Source of the DNA: Caprella mutica
Lineage: Eukaryota > Arthropoda > Malacostraca > Amphipoda > Caprellidae
DNA: 64,000 bases
Assembly: GCA_947561585.1 (NCBI GenBank)
Contig: CANNZV010001476.1
Location: forward strand, 120,131-184,130
Direction of reading: 5' to 3'
Shown here: positions 22,020-33,705 of the stretch, piece by piece
Layout of the letters: each line of letters opens with the position of its first letter
Position numbering within the stretch: position 1 is the first letter of the stretch
The notes under the pieces: generated by a model
The model's database searches: none
What the model was told of the DNA's origin: nothing
What the model saw: the letters and a program-made list of their open reading frames with translations, nothing else
Program-made: the position numbers and the translations under genes

Positions 22020-22535
22020 ATAGTCCTTTTCAACATGCTTTGAACCTTTGGAAAGGACAGCTTCTATAAGTTCGATTCAGGCAGGGAAGCTTCTATAAGT
22101 TCGATTCTTCGTCTTCAGGCAGGGAAAACAGTGTCCCTTTTTCGTTACAACATAGTTGGTGTAAGAGCTCAGAATCGAACACTTATTTACCATCTTGATT
22201 TAACAAATAAAAATAAGCAAATCATGTAAATCATGCAGCCTTATATTCAAATCATTGTATGTATGCTACGCGTTTATTTTAATATTATTTAATATCCCAG
22301 ATGGAAATTATATGGTAATATAATATTGGCCTTGTTTGAGGGCTGTGAAAGACAACAAATCAGTCCGAACCTACAGCTGTTTATGTGGCAACCTCGACCG
22401 CGCGGGAAGCCGGTTTCTCTAGTATGTCACGTTCCATAAGATTACACATGCTGGAAGATTTTTTTTCGCCGCTGGCGGTAACGATTCCCCGCGTCTATTA
22501 TGTCATCACATTTAGATGCAAGTTCGTGGACGTTT
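22020..22535. other. unassigned stretch with a small tandem duplication
   Basis: 'GCTTCTATAAGTTCGATTC' and 'CAGGCAGGGAA' are duplicated at 22060-22130. Around 22380-22440 there are GC-rich MITE-like words (CGACCGCGCGGGAAGCCGG, AGTATGTCAC) resembling the 11.3 kb MITE. Confidence 0.35.
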
Positions 22536-22544
22536 GGAACACTA

Positions 22545-22885
22545 ATGTTTGAAACACTAATATGACGCCGAAGAAAAAGATTGTACACTCTTTGTTTTGA
22601 TTTTCAATCTGAATTCAATGAAAAATAATTCAGGCTTGATCTTCGTTTAGGGTCTTAATTATTCCCTAAAGTATATAAACGTTTCGATCATAAGTTTCAT
22701 CTATTTATACTCGTTTGAATGTATAAAATAGATGAAATTTATGATTGAAACGTTTATATACTTTAGGGAATAATTTACACCCTAAACGAAGATCAAGCCT
22801 GAATTATTTTTCATAGAATTCAGATTGAAAATCAAAACAAACATTGTACAATCCTTTTCTTCGGTGTCATATTAGTGTTTCAAAC
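22545..22885. repeat. near-perfect palindrome, arms of about 160 bp
   Basis: Arms include TATAAACGTTTCGATCATAA / TTATGATTGAAACGTTTATA, CTTCGTTTAGGGT / ACCCTAAACGAAG and GATTTTCAATCTGAATTC / GAATTCAGATTGAAAATC; the loop is about 10 bp. Diverged halves of it recur at 50010-50260 within the piggyBac-like element, so this is probably the core of that family. Confidence 0.8.
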
Positions 22886-23065
22886 AGTTTTTTGTGCATT
22901 AAGTACAAACAATTTTTTGTGCACTAAGTATTAAAAATTATAAAAGTATATAAAGCATAAACAAATATATGCTAAACCTAATTTTATGCAGTTTGTAAAT
23001 TAATTATCCTAGACATTAGTTCTACGATATTATGTAATAAACTATTTTTTTCCGGAGCTTGGAGT
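22886..23065. mobile_element. right-end fragment of the AGGTCC/TTAA element family
   Basis: Matches 50265-50415 (TATGCAGTTTG, CTTAGTTCTA.. ATTATGTAATAAACT, TTTTTCCGGAGC.TGGAG), the right part of the piggyBac-like element at 47214-50420. The terminal AGGTCC itself has mutated. Confidence 0.6.
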
Positions 23066-23337
23066 GAACAATTAAGGAAAAACCTTCGAAGTTAGTATAT
23101 AATTACCCTCTTAAAAATATGAAAATTCTGTTTAGTATGAATGATTTGATATTTTAATTCTCATGTTTCTATTCAATTTTCATACGTATTTTCTCTTTCA
23201 AAAATATCAGTTCGTTAAGGGGAATAAATTATTTTGAAAAAGAATCGAAATACTGCAAGCTATAATATAATAGTTATTAATCAATAATTAAATAAATCTG
23301 AAGACACGTATCCAGGTAGCTATGATTCTCGGGACAA

Positions 23338-23632
23338 TGTTGTCCAAATATTGCTAATGTTGTCCCAATATTGCCAATGTTGTCCCAATATTGCCAATGT
23401 TGTCCCAATATTGCTAATGTTGTCCCAATATTGCTAATGTTGTCCCAATATTGCCAATGTTGTCTCAATATTGCCAATGTTGTCTCAATATTGCCAATTT
23501 TGTCTCAATATTGCCAATTTTGCCCCAATATTGCCAATGTTGTCCCAATATTGCCAATTTTGTCCCAATATTTCCAATGTTGTCTCAATATTGCCAACAT
23601 TGTCCCAATTTGGCCAATATTGGCCCAATAAA
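23338..23632. repeat. 20-bp minisatellite, about 15 copies
   Basis: Unit 'TTGTCCCAATATTGCCAATG' with few changes, degrading at the right edge. Sixty-codon to ninety-codon open frames on both strands simply read through it. Confidence 0.92.
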
Positions 23633-23649
23633 CATTGCTAACTGGGTGC

Positions 23650-24735
23650 CATGTGTGGATTGTTAAGTAACACCATTAATACGATTGGAACACCATTATT
23701 TTTAAAGGGATAGTACACTAGTTTAAGTTTATTTTTCTCAAGGAAAGACCTAAGGATATAATTTTTATAATTCATCTACTACTAATTCGACAAAAATATT
23801 TTATTTAATTCATTTGGTTCTTACAAAGATTTGGAAATCCATTTTACTTCCATACTTCGTCATCACTGTCTTGAAATTCGAATAAAATCTTCAATAGATA
23901 AATTTCCGTATTAAAATATATTTTGTACAACAGAAATTTGATATATCATTTGAATTATTGAATTAAAATTATTAAATTAGTCCTGAAAATGAAACACCAG
24001 TCGAATTATTATTATTAAATTTGAATTATAAAACTAAACCTGGAAATATAACAACAGCGGCACCACATTACTGAGTCACTGTTTACTTTCTATTTCAATA
24101 AAAACATTTCAATACTTACCTAATTACTTTTATTACATAATTAAATGCTCTCGGTCGATTTAGGAGCAATTTGGCGAAAGTTTCATTTTACTGTACTGCC
24201 CCTTTCAACTAATGCTACTGTTGGCATTTTATAACAGATTAAAACGTCACTGTGTAACCAATGGGACACTCGCAGTACTCCGACAGTGGGTGATAGAAAT
24301 TGTACTTTTACAAGAAATTTGAAGGTAAAACAAAAGTTCTAACATTAATATCGAACAACTAACTAGAGGCATGCCCCGCTTTTATTGCACCCCGCTTTCA
24401 TAAATTAAAATTAATAAAAAAATCTATTCTCTGAACAATTCATTTGGTTTTCTTCCATTTTGAAGTCATAATTAAGGGCTGGAAACGAGTCATTAAATCT
24501 TTAAATCAATTAAATAATTTAAACTTGAAAGTGTTAATCAACCTGTCCCATTTTCGGGTAAGTTCCGTGTTATTTACCCCATCCGACTAACCCTAATATA
24601 CCTATAAGAGGCACAATTAAACCATCCGTCACCCCTATATAGCAATTTCCTCTCAATTTATTTTCCATTTTGTGTATTAATCTATTGATAATTTCTTTTA
24701 AATTTATCATCATGTTGTAAAAAAATATTTTATTT
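23650..24735. other. AT-rich stretch, nothing recognised
   Basis: No gene or repeat supported. A word CGGGTAAGTTCCG at 24554 resembles the end of the GGGTAAGTTCCGAA MITE family (39.4, 51.2, 58.2 kb) but has no partner. Confidence 0.35.
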
Positions 24736-24739
24736 TCAA

Positions 24740-25400
24740 TTGGTCCCAAGTGTTCTCCTGTTCATATAATGCGTCCTCTTTTTCCTGAGTCTTCTCCTGC
24801 TAAGTGTCTTCTTGTTCCCTAAGTATCTTCTTCACTGAGTGTCTTCTTATTCCCTAAGTGTTCCGTTTCTATAAGTGGCCTCTTGTTTCCTAAGTGTTCT
24901 GTTATATAAGTGCCCTCTTGTTCCCTAAGAGTTCTCCTATTCCTACAAGTGCCCTCTTGTTCCTAAGTTATCTCCTGCTCCTATAAGTGCCCTCTTGATC
25001 CTAAATGATCTCCTGCTCCTATTAGTGCCCTCTTGTTCCTAAGTGATCTCTTTTTCTTATAAGTAAATTCTTGTTCCTAAGTGTTCTCTTGCCCCTACAA
25101 GTGTCCTCTTGTCTTGTTCCTAAGTGATCTCCTTTTCTTATAAGTGAATTCTTGTTCCTAAGTGTTCTCCTGCCCCTACAAGTGTCCTCTTGTCTTGTTT
25201 CTAAGTCTTCTCCTGTTCCTAAGTGTCTTCTTGCTTCCTAAGTGTCCTCTTGTACTCTAAGTGTCCTCTTGTTCCCTAAGTGTTCTCCTTTTCCTACACG
25301 TACCCTCTTGTTCCCAAAGAGTTCTCCTGTTTTTACAAGTGCCCTCTTGTTCCTAATAAGTGCCCTCCTGCTCCTATAAGTGCCCTCTTGTACTTATACA
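24740..25400. repeat. degenerate 18-20 bp array (CTAAGTGTCCTCTTGTTC)
   Basis: More than 30 imperfect copies, alternating 'CCTATAAGTGCCCTCTTGTT' and 'CCTAAGTGTTCTCCTG' forms, so the effective unit is often a dimer. Similar words make up 27440-27845 and the homogeneous array at 28.1 kb. Confidence 0.8.
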
Positions 25401-25694
25401 AATCCATTCGAAACAATTGGTTGTGACTCTCATTTCGCTTTTTACATTATTGATTGTTAAAGGAGAATCTCATTTTAAGAGAGGTTACTCTAACCTATTA
25501 TTGTAAGCCGGAAATTAAAATTTAATCGGTGTCTCTATATTGTAAAAAAAAAATTATCTATGTAAGGATGTCGGCAAAATGTCCTACATTCCCTTAATTT
25601 ATATCCAAATTAGTGCCGCCATTAGCGAAAAAGGAGTTTTTTTTATATCTCCGTCAATAATAGCGACAACTGAACAAATAATGTACCTACAGTC

Positions 25695-25775
25695 CTACAC
25701 CCATGTTGGTAGCCGGAAAAAATCCCCCGGAGGAAAAAATCCCCCCGGATAAAACCCCCCTAGAAAACATATTTG
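25695..25775. repeat. short tandem words AAAAAATCCCCCCGGA
   Basis: Three copies of 'GGAAAAAATCCCCCGGAGG'-like sequence. The style (A-run, C-run, CGG) is like the word arrays at the ends of the foldback elements; no inverted partner is visible nearby. Confidence 0.45.
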
Positions 25776-26389
25776 TGCCCTATTTTTCTATTGATAGTTA
25801 CATATAGCCTACCTAGTTTTAATCTTTGACCATCAGTCTCAAGCTAAATGCCTAATAAGAAACATCAAAATTATGAGATATATATTGTATAGGCACTGTA
25901 GCTGTAGACTCGTAGAGTGTAGAAGATAAAGAAGAGGTAATATTTAAATTAATTGAATTTTGGATATAATATTATGCAAAATTTTGTTTATGTTCAATAC
26001 TTGTTTAGTTAATATGGCCAGAATGGGACGTCCTCGTGATTTACCTCCGTGAAGTGGATATAGTCTTTGATTGCGAAATTCCATATGCGTTTCACTACTT
26101 TTCTCAGCTAGAGACTAGTGCAGAAAAACTCTTGGATTATGACGAAGAACTCGAGAAATGAGAACTTGAATTAAGATATGCGCTTGAGCTATGAAAAGGT
26201 TTTCTATGTTTAAATTATAGAAAATGATATGTGTCAAGAATTGATTCATAGTTATCCCTCATGACTATAATTTTCTATGATTTTAATCAAAGAAAACTAT
26301 CCATAGTGCAACCGAGATAGAAAATGGCTCAGAATTATGAAGGAACCAATACTTCACAACTAAGGAGTTTCACTATAATTAGTTTTTGA
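25776..26389. other. unassigned AT-rich stretch
   Basis: No gene supported. Confidence 0.3.
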
Positions 26390-26680
26390 GAAAACCAGTA
26401 AATCATTTGCTATTTAGTCTATTGAAATGAAATACCAGAAAATTCATTTATATTTCATATAACATGGTAAAAATATATGAACAAATAACATTCAATATTA
26501 TTGTACGTATCACAAAACTAACAGATGGAGACTAGATATTGGCTTGTGAGAACACCTGTGAATCATTTGTTATCTAGTCCATTGAAGAAGAAATGCCAGA
26601 AAATTCATTTAAATTTTACATAGCTAAATAATTGAAAATATAACTAAAGCATATTGTATGTATCACAAAACTTTGAGATA
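26390..26680. repeat. ~160 bp tandem duplication
   Basis: 'AATCATTTG.TAT.TAGTC.ATTGAA' and 'GCCAGAAAATTCATTT' to 'GTATCACAAAACT' occur at 26400-26520 and again at 26560-26675, with about 15% differences. Confidence 0.7.
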
Positions 26681-26696
26681 TTTGTATTGGGCCTAT

Positions 26697-27011
26697 CTAT
26701 GAAGTCGATCTAAAAATTATTTTCTCGGCCCCTGATTCGATTTGCTCCCTTCCGTTTTCTTTGTTCCTTCCGTTTTCTTTGTTCTTCTTCACTTTGTCAC
26801 ATAACATGCATTCTGGTAGGAAGATTGGTACTGCAGAGCCTGTATAACACACTTTACGAGGGGAGTGATGCCATTGGGAAGTATCTGCCTCGCCTGCTCC
26901 GACATGATCCGACAGACGATTGATATTGGCAGAGAATCGTAGGTAGCATTGTCTGTGATATCTAATAATTTTCAAATCATCTAGCTGTGAGAGTTGTAGG
27001 AATTTGATCAC
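26697..27011 (-). pseudogene. Cys-rich ORF fragment (HRQCYLRF ... CMLCDK)
   Basis: 104 codons with 'YHRQCYLRFSANINR' followed 40-45 residues later by 'PECMLCDKVKKN'. This H-x2-C-Y..F / C-x2-C-x-K arrangement is common in uncharacterised proteins that travel with insect transposable elements. Start and end are not defined by splice sites that I trust. Likely a mobile-element fragment. Confidence 0.4.
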
Positions 27012-27129
27012 ATATTGATTTAATTCGATATGGCGAATCGTGTATTAGGTACAGATGATGGTCCCGGATATGCACACAAAGAAATTCTAATGCACCTAGG
27101 TATTTCGAGTTCAACCTATGGCTTTGGCT

Positions 27130-27440
27130 CCAAAGCGAGACACTTTAGTGCATCGAACTATAGTTTGGATGCACTAAAATGCATCAGTTTGATGCACTGA
27201 GTGTCTCAACTATAAGTTTGTTAAAATGATGAGGAAATTATTCTCATCATTTTAGCAAAGGAAAGTTTGAGACACTAAAGTGCATCGAAATGATTCACTT
27301 TCGCTCTCACAAAACACCTAAGTGCATCAAACCTATGGTTTAATGCACTTAAGTGTATCCCTTTGAAGATAAAGCCTATAGAGTAAACTTGGTGCATGGT
27401 CCAAGTAAACACCTTGGTGCATCACCACTATCTATTCACT
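27130..27440. repeat. foldback and direct repeats of GATGCACTAAAGTGCATC
   Basis: The palindromic word occurs at least six times with GAGACACT extensions; an internal hairpin is formed by TTAAAATGATGAG / CTCATCATTTTAG (27223-27262). Purely structural, no coding. Confidence 0.65.
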
Positions 27441-27845
27441 AATTATCTTCTATTCCTGAGTGTCCTCTGGCTCCTATATTAGTACTCTATACCTAAATGT
27501 CCTCTTGTTATTATGAGTAGTCTATACCTAAATGTCCTTTATTTCTAAGTTTCCTCTTGTTTCCTAAGTGTCCACTTGTTTCTAAGCTTCCTATTTTTCC
27601 TAAGTGTCCTCATGTTCATAAGTTTTTTCTTGTGTCTCAGTTTCCTGTTGTTCTGAGAGCCCTTTGTTGATCATGTTTATTCTGTTGTTCCTGAGTATCT
27701 TATCCTACCCAATTGTCCTTTTGTTTGTAAGAGTCTTCTTGTTTCTATGGTTCCTGTTCTTCCTAAGTGTCTTCTTTTTTTGAGGTACTTGTTCTTCCTT
27801 TTCAAGTGCCATGTTGTTTAAATGTTTCCTCTTTTTCCTATAAAG
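27440..27845. repeat. degenerate TAAGTGTCCTCTTGTTTC array
   Basis: About 20 poorly conserved 17-20 bp units, same motif as 24740-25400. Confidence 0.65.
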
Positions 27846-28084
27846 CTGCGTTTACACGGGCACATAAGTGTGCCACTGCTGTGTGCCCAAATCGCTTTTC
27901 GAACGCAGTGTGTGGCGCTGTTTTCCAGTGATCTGTTCACACGTATACTTTGTGCCAGCACTGCTGAGTGTCACTCACTTGCCTAGGTATCAGCTTCGGT
28001 ACGCGTTAGTGACTAATATCCTATCGTAGATGTTATAAATATTGTTCAAATATTCGCTTTTATAATATATTACTAAAGTAATAC

Positions 28085-28826
28085 AGTAAAACCCTTGAGT
28101 GTTCTGTGGTACCTAAATGTAGTGTAGTTCTAAAGTGCTCTGTAGTTCTAAAGTGTCCTGTAGTTCTAAAGTGTCCTGTAGTTCTAAAGTGCTCTGTAGT
28201 TCTAAAGTGTCCTGTAGTTCTAAAGTGCTCTGTAGTTCTAAAGTGCTCTGTAGTTCTAAAGTGTCCTGTAGTTCTAAAGTGTCCTGTAGTTCTAAAGTGT
28301 CCTGTAGTTCTAAAGTGCTCTGTAGTTCTAAAGTGTCATGTAGTTCTAAAGTGTCCTGTAGTTCTAAAGTGCTCTGTAGTTCTAAAGTGTCCTGTAGTTC
28401 TAAAGTGTCCTGTAGTTCTAAAGTGTCCTGTAGCTCTAAAGTGTCCTGTAGTTCTAAAGTGCTCTGTAGTTCTAAAGTGTCCTGTGGTTCTAAAGTGTCC
28501 TGTAGTTCTAAAGTGTCCTGTAGTTCTAAAGTGTCCTGTAGTTCTAAAGTGTCCTGTAGTTCTAAAGTGTCCTGTAGTTCTAAAGTGTCCTGTAGTTCTA
28601 AAGTGTCCTGTAGTTCTAAAGTGTCATGTAGTTCTAAAGTGTCCTTTAGTTCTAAAGTGTCCTGTAGTTCTAAAGTGTCCTGTAGCTCTAAAGTGTCCTG
28701 TAGCTCTAAAGTGTCCTGTAGCTCTAAAGTGTCCTGTAGCTCTAAAGTGTCCTGTAGCTCTAAAGTGTCCTGTAGTTCTAAAGTGTCCTGTAGCTCTAAA
28801 GTGTCCTGTAGCTCTAAAGTGTCATG
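28085..28826. repeat. homogeneous 18-bp minisatellite, about 40 copies
   Basis: Unit 'AAAGTGTCCTGTAGTTCT'; variants (GCTC for TCCT, AGCTC for AGTTC, one GTGGTT) are clustered, as expected from unequal exchange. Because the unit is a multiple of three and lacks stops, 250-270 codon frames are open on both strands (six-residue repeats such as VLKCPV); I treat these as non-coding. Confidence 0.95.
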
Positions 28827-29064
28827 TTTGCTATTACTGTATATTTTATATACATACAAAGTCATTCAATTGAGAGAATATCTAATTAAGCTAGTGATCA
28901 TTCATCACTACAATTGTATTTCCGAAAACTTATGTCTTTGCTAAATTTAAAAACTTTTCGAACTTCACTTTTTACATTTTCACTAGGAAGCAGTTTTCAC
29001 TCACAAACACTCACAACGATTCAAACTCTAATACTGACTCAACACTTGCCAACACTATAACTTG

Positions 29065-29715
29065 TTGCAGCAAATCAATAGGTTACACTACTCTCACTTG
29101 TGGGAAATAGAATTGAAATATTGTAAAGAAAATAGAGTAATGTTGTGTGCGTGACGTCATTACAGCAACAGTCTAAAATCATATTCAAAACAATTGAAAA
29201 ATGGAAATTAGTAAATAGAAACTATTTATTAATTGCATAATATAATAAATAAATATAAATTTAATTAATTATTTAACCTGCTAAACCCCTAATTTTCTCT
29301 TTAAATTTGTTCCCTTGCTTATGTCACGTCACAAATCACTCAATTATCGCTACCTATCAATATTAGTAATCCTATTAGGGTAGGTACTAAAAAGTAAAGC
29401 TTTGTGAGCTACTGTCACAAATCGAACAAGGCAACGCGCTTAAATAGAAAACTAATGTTAAAGCAGTGTGAATAACATGAATGGATTCATCATTGTTTCT
29501 TATAATGAAAAATTAGAACCAGTTTTCTAATGTTACGTTCTTCAATCGTCTTAATTTTGATTTTAGAGTGTTGCTGCTATGACATCATGCACACAACATT
29601 CCTCGATAGTCCTTACTATATCTCATTTCTATTTCCACCTTTCGAAACAAGATGACAGAGCAAACCTTTTAAAATAGAAATTGTTGAGAGTAGTGTATGT
29701 TATTGTAGTATAATA
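29065..29715. mobile_element. MITE-like inverted-repeat element
   Basis: Left arm TACACTACTCTCA ... AATGTTGTGTGCGTGACGTC ... GCAACAGTCTAAAATC (29090-29180); the right arm carries their reverse complements (29560-29710). The AT-rich loop holds no frame. Confidence 0.65.
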
Positions 29716-30094
29716 AGTTTTGTTATATTCTTCTCGTGTCAATCCCAAATATTATATTCTCTGTTTTAAGGCCGTTTAACCTATCAGATTTTATATTATA
29801 AAAGCAGTTTTAATAGAGTACACGTACATACAATATAGTCCCTAATGATATCTGTCAAACTGTGCGATAATGTGTATAGTAAAATAATAATAGGTATTGC
29901 ATTAAATTAGTAAAGTACAGGTTTAAATTTTAATACTGCATAAATTGCTGTACAAAATTATACTTTTAATCGAATTAAACATTATATATTGTTTACTCCA
30001 GTGATTAATATATCAAATAAAAATTAATATCATAATTATATTTGAAAAAATGGAAATACAAAATTCATGATAATTGAAAGAAAAATAATTTTGG
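29716..30094. other. AT-rich stretch, nothing recognised
   Basis: Possibly further decayed Ty3/Gypsy sequence downstream of the integrase fragment, but nothing can be read. Confidence 0.3.
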
Positions 30095-30640
30095 AATCCT
30101 CCTCTACATATTTGTTAAATTCTCTTGAAGAGAACTGTAGACGCCCATCTATCCTAATTCTTACAGGAACCCCGGTACTGCTGAAACACTTCATTCATGT
30201 GTTGATAAAATCACTCGTTTTTGTGTTTCCTTATTTAAATTTGTAAATCACTGGTAATGCTGAGAATCTATCCGTGTACACAAGATAATCTTTCCCTTTG
30301 CGCGAAAAGAAATCAATATGAACCTCTTCAAGTATTTTTGACAGTTTTTTTGGAATTATTAGTGCTTCTTTTTGTTGGCTTGGCAATAAAACTTGACATT
30401 TGTTGCAGTTACTTATCATATTCTTGATTGTTCTTTCCAGGCCAGTAAACACACATTGTTGCTCATCTTCTTGGCCTTTTGATGCAATGATGAGCTGAGT
30501 GTAGATGCTTTAATATCTCGGATTTTGCTTTTATTGAAATTGCTATTCGTTTTACGATCAAAACAAGTCCATTATCAGTAGAGATTTCTTCCCTTATGTT
30601 CCAATAAAGCAATATCACTTTTTACGAATGAACTCTTGTT
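30095..30640 (-). pseudogene. Ty3/Gypsy pol fragment: integrase (zinc-binding and start of core)
   Basis: Minus strand, several frameshifts and stops. Seen in order: ILKHLHSAHH (integrase N-terminal HH..CC zinc knuckle), ISNCNKCQVLLPS, EEVHIDFFSRKGKDYLVYTDRFS with the first core aspartate, and then further down an IDGRLQFSSREF-like segment with the second core aspartate. The retroelement is dead. It is the downstream half of the element whose RNase H part lies at 34822-35470, in the right order and orientation; the LINE between them split it. Confidence 0.75.
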
Positions 30641-30878
30641 GACTATGTCTACTAGTTTGGAGATATTATGTAACCGAGGGCACGAACCAACCTTTGTTGT
30701 ACAGAACAGAAGGGAGGTCCTGGACCTAACGCTGGCCTCTCTGAGCATAGCGGACGAGATATCGGAATGGCGGGTTGACGGTGCTCCATCCCTGTCGGAC
30801 CACAGATGCATCCGCTTCAATTTGGTGGAGTATAACTGCGTCACTAAGGTGAGTAGGAATATTAAACGTAGCGATTGG

Positions 30879-31837
30879 GGGGACCGGTCCATTCGCCGAA
30901 AACATATTCGCCGAAAACACATTCGCCGCATAACACATTCGCCGAAAAAATTGATTATTTTAAAAGGTTAACAAATTTATCTAATAAGTCCAGATGAAAT
31001 TACATATAGATGAACTTAGTGTATAAATTACTTTACAATATTCTACATAATTATTGATTAAACTTTATGGTATTTACGTTAAACTTGATTAATTAACTCA
31101 TATATAATGTTATTGCTGCATCATTTGTGACAGTTTATTAATTATATGTAAATCTTATTTTCTGTGTACAATTATCAGTTTCAAAATAAAAAAATTCTTT
31201 TGTGTTTGTCTCATTTTATTTTTATCCTTCAATATACATTGTAGAATCAGTCTGCTACTGTGAGTCGTTCGTGAAGCTTTCACTATACAGGGTGGCCCAC
31301 AAAAAAGTCTACTTTGAATTCGTACATTTCAACAACTAATGAAGGTACAGTTAAAACTGATTTATTACTAGGTTTTAAGAATATTCATATAACAATTCCT
31401 ATTATAAAATATTGACAATGTGGAGAAATGTATTTGAGTACAAAAAGGAAGTCAAAATTAATTTTGTTCAGCAACTCCTTTTAAAAAATAGAAAAGTTTA
31501 TTTTAGAATAAATGGATTAAAAATTTATGATTTAATAAATACTACTAAATTTATTTAGAAACTTTTATAATGGGACTAAGAAGAAGGATTTATATGGCAT
31601 TAAATCCAGACAATTAATTACCGTTTAATTTATAGTTAATAAAAAATTTAATCAATTTTAAATATTCATTTAACACAGGATTTTCAATAAACTTAAATTT
31701 TTGCAGTAATCCTTAGTCTACTAAAAAATGAGATTTTTTCGGCGAATGTGCCGTGCGGCGAATGTGTTTTCGGCGAATGTGTTTTCGGTAAATGTGTTTT
31801 CGGCGAATGTGTTTTCGGCGAATTGACCTAGAACCAC
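30879..31837. mobile_element. foldback element FB-1 copy B, with a 7-bp target duplication
   Basis: Left end GGGGACCGGTCCATTCGCCG then tandem CGAAAACACATTCGC words; the right end carries the same words inverted and closes CTAGAACCAC. Directly repeated CGATTGG lies at 30872-30878 and 31838-31844. Removing the element and one CGATTGG rejoins the LINE reading frame cleanly (a conserved R-x-DW position), which fixes both boundaries. The interior matches copy A (20433-21088) inverted, with about 370 bp extra. Confidence 0.93.
31270..31600. mobile_element. insertion inside FB-1 copy B with a mariner-like end
   Basis: Extra sequence absent from copy A. It contains ATACAGGGTGGCCCACAAAA, the typical start of many insect Tc1/mariner elements (compare ACAGGGTGGGGCG at 43430). 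The opposite inverted repeat is not seen, so this is a truncated element. Confidence 0.5.
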
Positions 31838-32784
31838 CGATTGGAAACAATATGAATTAGTCAGTCAAACTAATATAGTTGAGTGTGTACCAGGTGACCT
31901 CAGTACCCCTGAGGAACTTGACTACGCCGCTTTAGCAGTAACCTCTGCACTCACTTCCGCTCTGGACGAGACTTGCCCTCTAAGAGCTGTAAGGAAAAAC
32001 AACTATTGGTGGACCACGGAACTGGCGGCCTGGAGGAGACAGATCAAACCCGCTTGGAACAGAGCATCCAACACGGATGCTCAGAGTGCTTGGGACAATT
32101 ACCGAAGACTCAAGCGTGCATATAAATCTATGATTTGTAGAGCTAAAAGGAGTTCCTGGTGGAACTTCTTCAGCAGTTACGAAAACATACACGATTCTAA
32201 CAGAATCGGTAAGTTACTCAAAGGAGTAAGGAAGGTATAAATGGACGTTTTGCAGAAAACTGACGGTACGTACACTTCTAGCTCTAGCGAAACCGTAGAG
32301 TTCATGATGTCCGTGTACTATCCCGGTAGTGTAAGGATAGACCATGACTCATCCTTTACTCTGCCAAAATTGAGCTGGTGCGACCGGCAATTTGATCACT
32401 TCATTACGGAGGAGAGAATTGCTAAGTCTATCAGTTCTTTTGACAGTTATAAATCACCTGGTGGGGATATGGTCGGTCCTGTTATGCTCCAAAGTGCGGG
32501 TCATGCTTTGGTTGAGATTCTGGTTCGACTTTTTCGAGCTAGTCTCTGCCTGAGTCATGTTCCTGATACCTGGTGCAACGCGAGGGCTGTCTTTATCCCG
32601 AAACCAGGGAAACCCTCGTATCTGAAGGCTAAGTCCTTCAGGCCAATCACTCTGACATCTTTCTTCCTGAAAGTTTTGGAGAGACTAGTCTACTGGCACT
32701 CAACCCAAAAATGCACTTGAATCAGTTTGCTTTCAAATAGGGCCACTCGACAGATGCAGCCCTGCATGCCGTTGTTCAAAAGCA

Positions 32785-33327
32785 GTGTTCAACAAACAAC
32801 TAGCACTTGCTCTGTTTTTGGATATTGAAGGTGCCTTTAGCAACGTCTCTCTGGCGGCCATAAGGTCCGCTTTATTCAATGCAGGAATAGAGATACACCT
32901 GGTCACTTGGATCATGGGGATGCTTGAGAGCCAAAGAGTCACAGCTATTCTTGGTGATTATAGCATCTCGGTTCGTTTGACTAGGGGTACACCACAAGGA
33001 GGAGTTCTCTCACCACTCTTATTCAATCTGGTGATGAGTGAGTTTCTCAGGAGAGTTTATGCACAGGCTTACGCTGATGATGTACTCCTGCTATCAACTG
33101 GAATAGACTCCTTTACTTTTAGTGAACGAGTTCAGGAAGGTTTGATGACTGTTGAGAATTGGGCCAGAGAATCTGGACTATCCTTGTGCAGCAATAAAAC
33201 TTTTGCTACTATGTTTACATGGAAACGCAAATGGAAGTATCGCCCTCTAAGACTTATGGGACATGAAATTCGGCTTATGAACAGAGTAACTTACCTCGAA
33301 GTGACCCTGGACTCAAAGCTAAGCTGA
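32785..33327 (+). pseudogene. LINE reverse transcriptase palm domain
   Basis: 180 codons, the longest intact stretch of the LINE: the first palm aspartate in LFLDIEGAFSNVS, TRGTPQGGVLSPLLFNLVMS and the catalytic YADD. Frameshifted from the upstream part (32241-32720) and stopped before the thumb region. It makes cDNA from the element's RNA at a nicked target in active relatives; here it is part of a dead copy. Confidence 0.85.
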
Positions 33328-33705
33328 ATCCCCCATATAGTTGACAAGTCTGCTAAAGTCAATAGATGCCTTCTACTGTGTAGGCGAGCAAGTGGACAGA
33401 ACTGGGGGCTTTCTCCGAGGGTCATGATTTGGATTTTCACCACCATGATTAGACCCATTATGAGATACGCTGTTACGGTTTGAGTGGCGGGGCTGGAGAC
33501 TCGGACATGCGACCTGAAGCTGTCCACACTGCAACGGAAGGCTTGTATTGCCGTTTCATCGGCCTATCCTGGAACGCCCACAGCCGCACTAGAGATGCTC
33601 CTCGGCCTGCCACCTCTGATTTCTTTTCTTAAAGGGACAGCGGTGTCAGGTGCTTACCGGTTGAAACAAGCGGGTTTGTGAAGGGGTGGTTACATCAAAG
33701 TCACT

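Noticed and set aside
28106..28944. Open frames of 250-269 codons on both strands (VLKCPV, SSKVSC, LELQDT repeats)
   Set aside because: They read through an 18-bp stop-free tandem repeat in several frames at once; no start context, no splice sites and no non-repeat domain.
32241..32720. Independent host gene of 159 codons
   Set aside because: It is the N-terminal part of the LINE reverse transcriptase region (FIPKPGK and SFRPITLTS motifs), frameshifted from the palm domain.
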